NCBI GenBank assembly: GCA_965116165.1
Contig: OZ220484.1
Coordinates: forward strand, 3,038,001 to 3,102,000
From: Azophilus sp965116165
Lineage (GTDB): Bacteria > Pseudomonadota > Gammaproteobacteria > Pseudomonadales > Azotimanducaceae
Direction of reading: 5' to 3'
Length of the DNA stretch: 64,000 nt
Numbering within the stretch: the stretch's first letter is position 1; each line of letters opens with the position of its first letter. The position numbers and the translations under genes were made by a program. The notes below the pieces were generated by a model. That model did not search any database and was not told the DNA's origin. It was given only the letters and a program-made list of their open reading frames with translations. Shown here piece by piece: positions 17,615-26,183 of the stretch.

Positions 17615-17779
17615 CACTGTGGGGTCGAGGCGGTGGTGTGTCCCCGAAGATAACGACGCCCCGAATGTAAACGTCCTAAGCATTTGAGAATTATACGCTT
17701 TTCATTTTCTGATTTTGCTACATAATTCTCTTTCCGTTCGTCAGGCGCCTAATCCCGCATCAATTGGATCGATTTGGAT

Positions 17780-18541
17780 ATGAATACACCCGATTTCGGA
17801 AAGCGTCGGCAGCGGGTATTCCTGGTGCTCTCGGGAATATTCCTGGGCACGCTGGCATTGTTGAACGTACTCGGTATCAGCCGCTTCGTCGACCTGTCGT
17901 TCACGGTATTCGGCGTTTCGATTCCGATGGTTGTCGCGGTTGGGGTTTTGCCCTATCCGGTCACCTTTCTCTGTACGGACCTCATTAGCGAGCTCTACGG
18001 CGAAAAGCGCGCCCGGGATATGGTTTGGGTGGGGTTGTTGCTGAACGGATGGGTGGTTTTTCTGCTGTGGCTTGGGGGCGTATTGCCGGGGTTCGAGCCG
18101 GTGGACGCGGCTACCGGCCTGCCCCTGCCCGACCAGGCGGGACGGCTCCCGGTATTCTACGAAATCCGGCAACTTGCATTCGGCGCGGTGGCCGCGTCCA
18201 TGATTGCCTATATGGCGGCGCAATTTTGCGATGTGCGCCTCTTCCACTTTTGGAAAAGGCTCACCCGTGGTCGCCATCTATGGCTGCGCAACAACGCCTC
18301 CACCATGACCAGCCAATTGCTTGACACCACCGCCGTGATACTGATCACCCACTTCTACGCGCAGGCGCTGCCGATTGACCCCGAAGAACCCATCTGGCCG
18401 CAACTCCTCGTGTTCATTGCATCCGGATATGTCTTCAAACTCGCTGTCGCGGCCTTCGATACCGGCCCGGTCTATCTGGCCGTTCGATGGTTGCGGCCCT
18501 ACCTTGGCCTGGGCCGCAACGAAGAGGCGACCGCCGACTGA
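17780..18541 (+). CDS. yhhQ: Queuosine precursor transporter (YhhQ/VUT family)
   Basis: A 253-residue inner-membrane protein with about six helices. It has the conserved LPYPVTFLCTDLISELYGEKRARD motif of the VUT family (shown here in part), then the LWLRNNASTMTSQLLDT motif that is diagnostic of YhhQ. In E. coli YhhQ imports preQ0/preQ1. The ATG at 17780 is preferred over a TTG two codons upstream. It is transcribed divergently from the phospholipase-like gene and converges with the SDR gene. Confidence 0.9.
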   Translation: MNTPDFGKRRQRVFLVLSGIFLGTLALLNVLGISRFVDLSFTVFGVSIPMVVAVGVLPYPVTFLCTDLISELYGEKRARDMVWVGLLLNGWVVFLLWLGGVLPGFEPVDAATGLPLPDQAGRLPVFYEIRQLAFGAVAASMIAYMAAQFCDVRLFHFWKRLTRGRHLWLRNNASTMTSQLLDTTAVILITHFYAQALPIDPEEPIWPQLLVFIASGYVFKLAVAAFDTGPVYLAVRWLRPYLGLGRNEEATAD

Positions 18542-18545
18542 AACA

Positions 18546-19241
18546 CTAGCGCTCCACTTGGCCTAGGTTGGCGTGGATGACGGCACCGTTGATCACCGGG
18601 TTTTGCGCGGCCCAGAACAGTGTTTCCGCAATCTCCCCGGGCTCGATGAGGCGGTTGTAGGCGGACATGCCCCGCACCGCGTCCATGGCGTCCGGGGGCA
18701 CATGGGCGCGGAGCATTTCGGTGTCGGTGAATCCCGGGCATACGCAAGCGGTGTGGATGTCGCGGCCCGCGAGATCCTGGCAGGTGGCGCGCATCATGCC
18801 GATGATCCCGTGCTTGGAGACGATGTAGGAGAAGCTGTTGGGCACGGCCTTCTCGCCGAGCGTCGAGCCGACATAGAGGATCGACGAGCCCGGCTCCATG
18901 AGGGGAATTGCAAAGCCATTCAAGGCATTGGGCGCGATCAGGTTGATTTCGAGCACCCGCCGCAGGCTGGCGCTCCCGGTGTGCGCCGCGCTGTCGCCGA
19001 CCAGACGCGAAGCGTTGTGGATTAGCACTATGTGTTCCGCTTCGGCGAGCCGCTGTCGCAGATGTTCGCCGACTGTGTCCAGAAATGCCGGGTCCGAGAG
19101 GTCGCAGGCGACATGGTTCACGGCGTTGATCGGGCAGGGTCGCCGCGACAGATTGATAACGGCATAACCTTCATCTAGGAACCGCTGTGCGGTGTGCAGG
19201 CCGATACCGGCGCTACCACCGGTGACCAGTGCGTATTGCAT
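18546..19241 (-). CDS. Short-chain dehydrogenase/reductase
   Basis: A 231-residue classical SDR. The cofactor loop is VTGGSAGIGLHTA at the N-terminus. NLSRRP after the second strand suggests NADP(H) (Arg/Ser). The central IHNAS replaces NNAG. The catalytic Ser is in YVGSTLG and the Tyr-Lys pair in YIVSKHG. The substrate is not predictable. It converges with yhhQ (5 bp apart), so the two genes share a terminator region with no obvious hairpin. Confidence 0.88.
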   Translation of the reverse strand: MQYALVTGGSAGIGLHTAQRFLDEGYAVINLSRRPCPINAVNHVACDLSDPAFLDTVGEHLRQRLAEAEHIVLIHNASRLVGDSAAHTGSASLRRVLEINLIAPNALNGFAIPLMEPGSSILYVGSTLGEKAVPNSFSYIVSKHGIIGMMRATCQDLAGRDIHTACVCPGFTDTEMLRAHVPPDAMDAVRGMSAYNRLIEPGEIAETLFWAAQNPVINGAVIHANLGQVER

Positions 19242-19266
19242 GGGACTTAATATCCATAAGCAGGAG

Positions 19267-19310
19267 GGAAACTCTGATTAATCCTGTGGTCTGGGCATCC
19301 GGTTTAATAA
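19267..19310 (+). repeat. MITE-A fragment
   Basis: About 44 bp of the left half of MITE-A (GGAAACTCTGATTAATCCTG...), cut where a second A copy begins. The junction TTTAATAAAGGAACC indicates tandem or nested insertion, but no clean target duplication remains. Confidence 0.6.
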
Positions 19311-19311
19311 A

Positions 19312-19515
19312 GGAACCCCTGATTAATTCTGTAGTCGCGGCATCCGATTCAATAAAATCAGTGGGAATTATATCGATTAGTTGACAGAACCCAACCTGTG
19401 GTGGCTTTCCGCTTCTAAAGACTCAATATATAGTGGCATGTCAACTTATGTATATCAGTCCCAAATCAATGGCTTACGAGTAGCTAAGCGCGGCTCTATC
19501 GAATTGCTCAGACCC
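19312..19515 (+). mobile_element. MITE-A interrupted by MITE-B
   Basis: A MITE-A copy (GGAACCCCTGATTAATTCTG ... GAATTGCTCAGACCCTC) split after AATAAAATCA by a complete MITE-B. Its right end supplies the stop codon of the PTPS-like gene on the minus strand. Confidence 0.8.
19363..19462 (+). mobile_element. MITE-B inserted in MITE-A
   Basis: A complete 100-bp copy of B. The flanking 8-mers AAATCAGT (19355-19362) and AAATCAAT (19463-19470) match at 7 of 8 positions and correspond to a single AAATCAAT in intact A copies, identifying an 8-bp target duplication. This is the reverse nesting order to the 12.4 kb and 59.8 kb loci. Confidence 0.82.
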
Positions 19516-20125
19516 TCTCGCCCCGGCTAGTTTTCGCTGCTTCCGTTTTATTCTCCGGCGATCCAGCTTGACGGCCTTGGCGGTTTCGCCGGTGGATGGG
19601 ATCGCCCTGTCCTTGAGCCCCGTGTTGATCGTTTCCGGGCGTAAAGGTCGCGAGCGCCCACTGCCCGGGGCCGGAGGATACCTTGATGGTCAATCGGTGC
19701 ATCTTGAGCGCCGCGATCTTGGCGTCGCGCAGTAATTCCCGGCCCAGCCAATGCGCCAGAGCCTCGACGGTGATGTTGGGCACCGGCAGGATCAACACAT
19801 CCCTTGCCAGAAATGGAATGCGTTCGCCGTTGAAGTGGGCGACGGTGTACCCATCCTCTTCGGCAATTTCGAGATGGGGTGAATGTTCGGGTAGCAGGGT
19901 GCGCTCGTCCAGTTTGTCGCACAGGGCTCCGATGCCGCTCTTGACGAGGTTGTAGTCGAAGGCGAGCCCGTCTTTTCCAACATCGGCTTCGATGTCCGCC
20001 GCCACCGCGAAGTTATGGCCGTGCAGGTTTTCCCGCTCGGTCGCCGAAAATATCGTGAAATGCGCCGCGGCGAAGTGCAGCGCCTCCTTCCGGATTTCAA
20101 TCCTGGTTCGCTTCACGGGCCACAC
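19508..20125 (-). CDS. COG0720 (PTPS/QueD-like) protein with ExxHGH motif
   Basis: A 205-residue 6-pyruvoyltetrahydropterin-synthase fold protein. Zinc-binding histidines are in LHFAAAHF and NLHGHNF, followed by FDYNLVKSGI and NITVEALAHWLGRELL. QueD enzymes carry CxxxHGH; here the cysteine is missing and the sequence is ENLHGH, i.e. ExxHGH. That signature is reported for PTPS-III, which can replace dihydroneopterin aldolase in folate synthesis. The family part ends near GQWALATF. The last ~45 residues are a low-complexity tail whose stop codon (TGA) comes from the end of a MITE-A copy. A queuosine-precursor transporter lies 1 kb away, so a Q-related role is not excluded. Confidence 0.75.
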   Translation of the reverse strand: MWPVKRTRIEIRKEALHFAAAHFTIFSATERENLHGHNFAVAADIEADVGKDGLAFDYNLVKSGIGALCDKLDERTLLPEHSPHLEIAEEDGYTVAHFNGERIPFLARDVLILPVPNITVEALAHWLGRELLRDAKIAALKMHRLTIKVSSGPGQWALATFTPGNDQHGAQGQGDPIHRRNRQGRQAGSPENKTEAAKTSRGERV

Positions 20126-20216
20126 CTGTAGTTGTACTGGCTCGGATACCTTTCGGAACTTTCCCCCGCCGATTCGGGCATGCTTGTTTCATCCAACCAA
20201 ACAAGGAGCCTGGGCA

Positions 20217-20410
20217 TGGAACTGTTACACGCCCGCCCCCCTCCCGCAAGCGCCCGCGGGTCAATGCCAAGACCGGCGCGACCGCCCGGCGGCGCGTCGA
20301 TTCTCGCCCGGACCGCCCGGCGGTTCGGGCTGTTCGAGCTGCTGGACGAGGCGGTTTCCGTGAAGTTCCACGACCGCGGCGCCTCCGGCGATGCTCATCA
20401 GGGGATGAAG
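20217..20410 (+). pseudogene. Possible transposase N-terminal remnant
   Basis: Within the 365-bp gap between the PTPS-like gene and the first RTX gene, one frame reads GGASILARTARRFGLFELLD then EAVSVKFHDRGASGDAH. This weakly resembles the N-terminal helix-turn-helix region of IS1380/IS4-type transposases (LLxRLxRRLGLxxLLDxxVxVKxRxRGxSDA). The similarity ends after about 45 residues and the rest of the gap shows nothing. Low confidence. Confidence 0.25.
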
Positions 20411-20490
20411 GATAAAAACCTGTTGACGGTAGTCCCGTACTGTGTACAATGTGCGGGAAAAACTAAATTTCGGTTCGGGAGCGCATAGCC

Positions 20491-22692
20491 ATGTCGAAAA
20501 AGTTGTGGGAGGGCACAACCGGTGATGACGAGTATTCGGTCACCACCAGCGATGCCTATAGGATTTATGGCTTGACCGGCAACGATACGCTGACCGGCGG
20601 TGTGGGCGATGACGAGTTGACCGGCGGTGAGGGCGACGATGAGCTGTATGGCGGCGGCGGTGACGACATACTCTGGGCCGACTCGGGTAATGACCATTTG
20701 GAGGGCGGTGGCGGCGACGACCATTTGGATGGCGGCGATGGTAATGACGAGCTGTATGGCGGCGACGGTGACGATGATCTCATTGGCGGCACCGGCACAG
20801 ACACCCTGGATGGCGGTGCCGGCGTGGATTGGGTTATCTACCGGTTCTCAACATCAACATCAACAGTTAACAGTTTAACAGTTGGCGTGACGGTCAATCT
20901 TCACAACGGCCACGCCAGTGGCGGGGATGCCGAGGACGATACGCTTTTCAGTCATGAGCTTTCCCATATTGAGAACGTTGAGGGCTCCGACTGGAATGAC
21001 ATACTGACGGGCAACGAGGAAGACAACTACCTTAAAGGCGGCGAGGGCAACGATGAGCTGTATGGCGGCGGCGGTGACGACAGGCTGGATGGCGGCTACG
21101 GAAGGGACACATTGGATGGCGGTCATAACAACGACGATGGCGGAGATTGGGCCGTCTATCGATCCTTGGAAGCTATCCATTGCGTGACGGTAAATCTTCA
21201 TAGTGGCTACGCCCATATCAAGGATGCGAAGGGCGATACGCTTTTCAGTGATACGCTTGTTAACATTGAAAATATTGTGGGCTCCGGCGGGAATGACATG
21301 TTGGTGGGCGACTCGGGAGACAACAAGTTCAGAGGCGGCGGGGGTGACGACAGGCTGTATGGCTACGGCGGCGATGACACCCTGGAAGGCGAGGCCGGCG
21401 TTGACACGATCGATGGCGGGGCCGGCGATGATGCCCTGTACGGTGGCCATGGCAAGGACACCTTGTACGGCCGTGACGGCGACGACTGGCTGGAAGGCAG
21501 TTACGGAGAGGATAAGCTGTACGGCGGCCCTGGCGTTGACAGGTTGTATGGCCACGATGGCGATGACGCGCTCTCTGGCGGTGCCGGTGGTGATTTCCTA
21601 TATGGCGGTGCTGGCAACGACAGGTTGGAAGGTGGCGAAGGCGATGACGTTGATAGACTCCGAGGCGAGGGCGGCACGGACGCCCTTTATGGCCGTGGCG
21701 GAAACGACTTTCTGTACGGTGGCGACGGTGACGACAAGACCTATGTGGATGAGGATGGTGAAACCATTGTCGGTGAACTCAATGGCGGGGCGGGTAATGA
21801 CTTCATTAGTGGTGGTGCCGGCGAGGATGAGCTCTGGGGTGGTGAGGGTGAGGGCAATGACGACATGGACGGCGGCGCCGGCAACGACTGGCTTTGGGGC
21901 GAAGGCGGCACGGACAAGCTGCACGGGGGCGACGGCGACGACACCCTGGATGGCGGCGACGGCGACGACAAGACCTATACCTATGTGGAGGATGATAAAA
22001 CCAAAACCGTTGTCGGTGGGCTTTACGGCGGAGATGGCGACGACAAGCTGTACGGCCGCGCCGGCAAGGATGCGCTGTATGGCGACGACGGCAACGACAC
22101 CCTGGACGGTGGCGATGGCGATGACACGCTTTATGGCGGCGACGGCAACGACACCCTGGACGGCGGCGACGGCGGCGACACACTGCATGGAAACGACGGC
22201 GACGACAAGACCTTTGTGAACAAGGCCGGTAAAACCGTTGTCGGCGGGCTTTACGGCGGGGCCGGCGAGGACACGCTGTACGGTGGCGGCGGCAATGACG
22301 CGCTACATGGCGACGCGGACAATGACACGCTTTATGGTGAGATGGGAACCGACACCCTGTATGGCGGCGCGGGCGATGACACCCTGTATGGCGGCGGCGG
22401 CGACGACACCCTGCACGGCGGTGCGGGCGGCGATACGTTTGTGTTCGCCCCCGCTGCCCCGGGCGGCGGCGAGAGGGACAGGATCCTGGATTTCGACAGC
22501 GCCGAGGGCGACAGGATTGATTTGAGTAGACTGAGCGATGTGGACGATTCTGACGATTTTGTCATGAGTCTGATGAGGGATGACGATGGAGTCGTCAAAG
22601 GGGTCGCCATTGACCTGGTGGCGGTGGGTGGCGGCACCATTGAACTGATTGGGCCGACCGAATTACTGGACAGCGACGACTTTATTTTCTGA
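20491..22692 (+). CDS. RTX calcium-binding repeat protein
   Basis: A 733-residue acidic protein built almost wholly of RTX nonapeptides (GGxGxDxLx; e.g. LYGGGGDDIL, LDGGDGDDTL), each turn of which binds Ca2+ in a parallel beta-roll. Two spacer modules of the type VTVNLHSGYA..DTLFS..LVNIENI..GS lie at about residues 120-175 and 215-270; such modules are common in large RTX adhesins. The C-terminus (DTFVFAP...RDRILDFDSAEGDRIDLS, then DSDDFIF) is a typical type I secretion signal region. There is no protease, lipase or toxin domain and no signal peptide. No HlyB/HlyD/TolC genes are in the window, so a distant secretion system must export it. The reading frame is intact. Confidence 0.88.
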   Translation: MSKKLWEGTTGDDEYSVTTSDAYRIYGLTGNDTLTGGVGDDELTGGEGDDELYGGGGDDILWADSGNDHLEGGGGDDHLDGGDGNDELYGGDGDDDLIGGTGTDTLDGGAGVDWVIYRFSTSTSTVNSLTVGVTVNLHNGHASGGDAEDDTLFSHELSHIENVEGSDWNDILTGNEEDNYLKGGEGNDELYGGGGDDRLDGGYGRDTLDGGHNNDDGGDWAVYRSLEAIHCVTVNLHSGYAHIKDAKGDTLFSDTLVNIENIVGSGGNDMLVGDSGDNKFRGGGGDDRLYGYGGDDTLEGEAGVDTIDGGAGDDALYGGHGKDTLYGRDGDDWLEGSYGEDKLYGGPGVDRLYGHDGDDALSGGAGGDFLYGGAGNDRLEGGEGDDVDRLRGEGGTDALYGRGGNDFLYGGDGDDKTYVDEDGETIVGELNGGAGNDFISGGAGEDELWGGEGEGNDDMDGGAGNDWLWGEGGTDKLHGGDGDDTLDGGDGDDKTYTYVEDDKTKTVVGGLYGGDGDDKLYGRAGKDALYGDDGNDTLDGGDGDDTLYGGDGNDTLDGGDGGDTLHGNDGDDKTFVNKAGKTVVGGLYGGAGEDTLYGGGGNDALHGDADNDTLYGEMGTDTLYGGAGDDTLYGGGGDDTLHGGAGGDTFVFAPAAPGGGERDRILDFDSAEGDRIDLSRLSDVDDSDDFVMSLMRDDDGVVKGVAIDLVAVGGGTIELIGPTELLDSDDFIF

Positions 22693-22764
22693 GCGGGCCC
22701 CGGGCCTGCCGGCTTGGGGCACGGAAGACATATTAACGGTGGACATATTACGGGAGACGCAGAA

Positions 22765-25700
22765 ATGACGACGCAGGATATTTCCCTCACCGGCGGCGCC
22801 GGCGACGACAGCCTGGTTGGCGGCAAGGGCAACGACACGCTGGACGGCGCCAAGGGCAACGACACGCTGACGGGCGGCGACGGCAACGACATCCTGTACG
22901 GTGACGCCGGCGACGACACCCTGGTCGGGGGCCGGGGCGGCGACAGCCTGTACGGCGGCACCGGCGACGACACCCTGGACGGCGGCGGCGGCCACGACAC
23001 CCTGTATGGCGGCGAGGGCAGGGACACCTTCGTGTTCGCGGCGGGGGACGGCTCCGCCCATGTCGCCGATTTCGAGGCGGGCGAGACGATCCGGATTTCC
23101 GGTGTGCCCGGCGGGTTCGCGGGTCTGGTCATCGAGCAGATCGGGGCCAACGCCGTCATTGGCTATGGCGACGGCGACGAGATCACCCTGCAGGGTGTGT
23201 CGGCGGATTCGCTGGGCGCGGACGACTTCGAGTTCCCGGCGGCCGGGAACGCCCCGCGGGACGGCGGCGACGCTCCACAGGGCGCATCCCCCGGCGACAC
23301 TCCGAGCGACAACGGCGACACGACGAACGACGACTCCAGCGGCGGGGGCGAGACGACACAGGATATTTCGCGCACCGGCGGCGCCGGCGACGACACCCTG
23401 GTTGGCGGCAAGGGCGACGACACCCTGGACGGCGCCAAGGGCAACGACACGCTGACGGGCGGCGACGGCAACGACATCCTGTACGGGGACGCCGGCGACG
23501 ACACCCTGGTCGGGGGCGGGGGCGGCGACAGCCTGTACGGCGGCACCGGCGACGACACCCTGGACGGCGGCGGCGGCCACGACACCCTGTATGGCGGCGA
23601 GGGCAGGGACACCTTCGTGTTCGCGGCCGGGGACGGCTCCGCCCACGTCGCCGATTTCGAGGCGGGCGAGACGATCCGGATTTCCGGTGTGCCCGGCGGG
23701 TTCGCGGGTCTGGTCATCGAGCAGATCGGGGCCAACGCCGTCATTGGCTATGGCGACGGCGACGAGATCACCCTGCAGGGGGTGTCGGCGGATTCGCTGG
23801 GCGCGGACGACTTCGAGTTCCCGGCGGCCGGGAACGCCCCGCGGGACGGCGGCGACGGCGACCCGCGGGGCGCGCCCCCCGGCGATGCCCCGAACGGCAA
23901 CGACGGTGGCGGCGGCGCTCCACAGGGCGCGTCCCCCGGCGATGTTCCGAGCGGCAACAACGACGGCGGCGTCGCTGCGCAGGTCGCGTCCGTCGGCGAC
24001 GCGACGACCGACGATTCCAGCGGCGGGGGCGAGCTGAGCGGCGGCGGCGGCGACGACACCCTGGACGGCGGCGCCGGCGACGATATGCTGAGGGGCCGCG
24101 CGGGCGACGACACGCTGAACGGCCACGGGGGCGACGACACCCTGCGGGGCAGCAGGGGCGACGACACCCTGGACGGCGGCGCCGGCGACGACACCCTTCG
24201 GGGTGCCCGAGGCGACGACATCCTGACCGGCGGCGCCGGCGGCGACACCCTGACCGGCGGCAGGGGTTCCGACACCTTCGTGTTCCGGTCGGGGGACGGC
24301 GGCGACACCATCACCGATTTCGGGGAGGGCGACCGGCTTCGTCTGGACGGGGTCTCGGTCGGCTTTGGGGCGCTTGATATCCGTCGGGACGGCGCCGACA
24401 CCGTCATCCACCACGGCGACGGCGACACGATCACCCTGCGGGGCGTGTCGGCGGACTCCCTGGGCGCGGACGACTTCCTGCTTCCCGACGCGGCCCCGGG
24501 CCTTCCCGGCGCCCAGGGAAGCCCGCCCGCGCAAGACGCCGGCCAGGCCCAGAGCCCGAACAAGCCATACGGCGCCGGCCAGAGCCAGAGGGTGACGACC
24601 ACCCCCCACGACGACGACTGGGATGGCGAGGGCGTCGGCGCCGGCCGCATCCAAAGGGGCACCGACGGCGACGACACCCTGACCGGCGACCACGGCGACG
24701 ACATCCTGCTCGGCGGCAAGGGCGACGACACCCTGTACGACAGTTGGGGCGACAACATCCTGCACGGTGGCGCGGGCGACGACACCCTGGACGGCGGCTA
24801 CGACAAAGACATCCTGCACGGTGGCGCGGGCGACGACACCCTGGACGGCGGCGGCGACAGAGACATCCTGCACGGTGGCGCGGGCGACGACACCCTGGAC
24901 GGCGGCCGCGACGAAGACACGCTGTATGGCGGTGACGGCGACGACACCCTGAACGGCGGTGGCGAGAGCGGCGATACCGACTTGAGCAAAGACACCCTGT
25001 ACGGCGGATCGGGCGACGACACCCTGGACGGCGGCGGCGGCAACGACACCCTGTATGGCGGTTCGGGCGACGACACCCTGACCGGCGGCGGGAGCGTCGA
25101 CACCTTCGTGTTTCGGGCGGGAGACGGGAACGACACCATTACCGATTTCTGGACCGATTTTTTCCGGGGGCGCGGCGGCGACAAGATTCATCTCAGTGGG
25201 ATTTCCGGCGGTTTCGGGGCGCTCGATATCCGTCAGGACGGCGACGACGCGATCATCCGCTACGGCGCCGGCGGCGACACGGTCACGCTGCTGGGCGTGA
25301 GGGCGGAATTCCTTGACGCCGGCGATTTCAAATTCGGCGCCTCCTACGGGCTCGTGCCCTCCAAACCAGAGAGGGCGCCGACTCCCTTGGATGATGATGA
25401 CTGGGATGGAAAAGGCGCGGGCATTGATCTTATCCGGAGGGGTACCGACGGGGACGACAAAATAACCTTGTTCGGCGTGTGGCCCGGCATTCTGCTCGGC
25501 GGCGGGGGCGACGACACCCTGAAAAGCGGCTACGGCCGGGGCGACGACATCCTGCATGGCGGCTCGGGCGACGACACCCTGACCGACAGTTGGGGCGACG
25601 ACACCCTGTATGGCGGCTCGGGCGACGACACCCTGACCGACAGTTGGGGCGACGACACCCTGTACGGCGGCTCGGGCGACGACACCCTGTACGGTGGCTG

Positions 25701-26124
25701 GGACGACGACACCCTGTATGGCGACGACGGCGACGACACCCTGTACGGTGGCTTGGGCGACGACACCCTGTATGGCGGTGACGGCGACGACACCCTGACC
25801 GGCGGATCGGGCGACGACACCCTGTATGGCGACGACGGCGACGACACCCTGACCGGCGGATCGGGCGACGACACCCTGTATGGCGGTGACGGCGACGACA
25901 CCCTGCATGGCAGTTCGGGCGACACCCTGACCGGCGGCGCGGGTTCCGACACCTTCGTGTTCCGGGCGGGGGGCGGCGCGGCGACACCATCACCGATTTC
26001 GGGGAGGGCGACAGGATTCGTATCGATGGATTTTCCGGCGGTTTCGGGGCGCTCGACATCCGTCAGGAAGGCGACGACGCGATCATCCGCCACGGTGGCG
26101 GCACGATCAGGCTGCAGGGTGTAA
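22765..26124 (+). CDS. Giant RTX protein, N-terminal part (frameshifted)
   Basis: Starts at ATG 22765 with GGGAG 9 bp upstream. It has four or more modules, each consisting of RTX nonapeptides, a DTFVFxxGDG strand, an ADFEAGETIRISGV-like segment and a SADSLGADDFEF end, joined by Gly/Asp/Pro/Ser-rich linkers. The first two modules are a 585-bp near-perfect tandem duplication. The correct reading runs to about 25975. After FRAGGG it changes to nonsense (AATPSPISGRATG...) because one base is missing near 25975-25981. The proper continuation (GDTITDFGEGDRIRID...) is in another frame and joins the downstream segment that ends at 27797. If restored, one protein of about 1,680 residues results. Confidence 0.8.
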   Translation: MTTQDISLTGGAGDDSLVGGKGNDTLDGAKGNDTLTGGDGNDILYGDAGDDTLVGGRGGDSLYGGTGDDTLDGGGGHDTLYGGEGRDTFVFAAGDGSAHVADFEAGETIRISGVPGGFAGLVIEQIGANAVIGYGDGDEITLQGVSADSLGADDFEFPAAGNAPRDGGDAPQGASPGDTPSDNGDTTNDDSSGGGETTQDISRTGGAGDDTLVGGKGDDTLDGAKGNDTLTGGDGNDILYGDAGDDTLVGGGGGDSLYGGTGDDTLDGGGGHDTLYGGEGRDTFVFAAGDGSAHVADFEAGETIRISGVPGGFAGLVIEQIGANAVIGYGDGDEITLQGVSADSLGADDFEFPAAGNAPRDGGDGDPRGAPPGDAPNGNDGGGGAPQGASPGDVPSGNNDGGVAAQVASVGDATTDDSSGGGELSGGGGDDTLDGGAGDDMLRGRAGDDTLNGHGGDDTLRGSRGDDTLDGGAGDDTLRGARGDDILTGGAGGDTLTGGRGSDTFVFRSGDGGDTITDFGEGDRLRLDGVSVGFGALDIRRDGADTVIHHGDGDTITLRGVSADSLGADDFLLPDAAPGLPGAQGSPPAQDAGQAQSPNKPYGAGQSQRVTTTPHDDDWDGEGVGAGRIQRGTDGDDTLTGDHGDDILLGGKGDDTLYDSWGDNILHGGAGDDTLDGGYDKDILHGGAGDDTLDGGGDRDILHGGAGDDTLDGGRDEDTLYGGDGDDTLNGGGESGDTDLSKDTLYGGSGDDTLDGGGGNDTLYGGSGDDTLTGGGSVDTFVFRAGDGNDTITDFWTDFFRGRGGDKIHLSGISGGFGALDIRQDGDDAIIRYGAGGDTVTLLGVRAEFLDAGDFKFGASYGLVPSKPERAPTPLDDDDWDGKGAGIDLIRRGTDGDDKITLFGVWPGILLGGGGDDTLKSGYGRGDDILHGGSGDDTLTDSWGDDTLYGGSGDDTLTDSWGDDTLYGGSGDDTLYGGWDDDTLYGDDGDDTLYGGLGDDTLYGGDGDDTLTGGSGDDTLYGDDGDDTLTGGSGDDTLYGGDGDDTLHGSSGDTLTGGAGSDTFVFRAGGGAATPSPISGRATGFVSMDFPAVSGRSTSVRKATTRSSATVAARSGCRV

Positions 26125-26183
26125 AGGCGGACTCCCTTGACGCCGGCGATTTCCAATTCGGTGCGCTCCCGCCCCCCACGCCC

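Noticed and set aside
19508..20125. Straight annotation as QueD (6-carboxytetrahydropterin synthase)
   Set aside because: The catalytic CxxxHGH cysteine is missing; the ExxHGH form points to another COG0720 subgroup.
22663..25908. A 1081-codon open frame antisense to the RTX genes, rich in QGVVA repeats
   Set aside because: It is the mirror of the GDDTL nonapeptide repeats; repetitive GC-rich coding DNA creates such antisense frames. No start signal or family.
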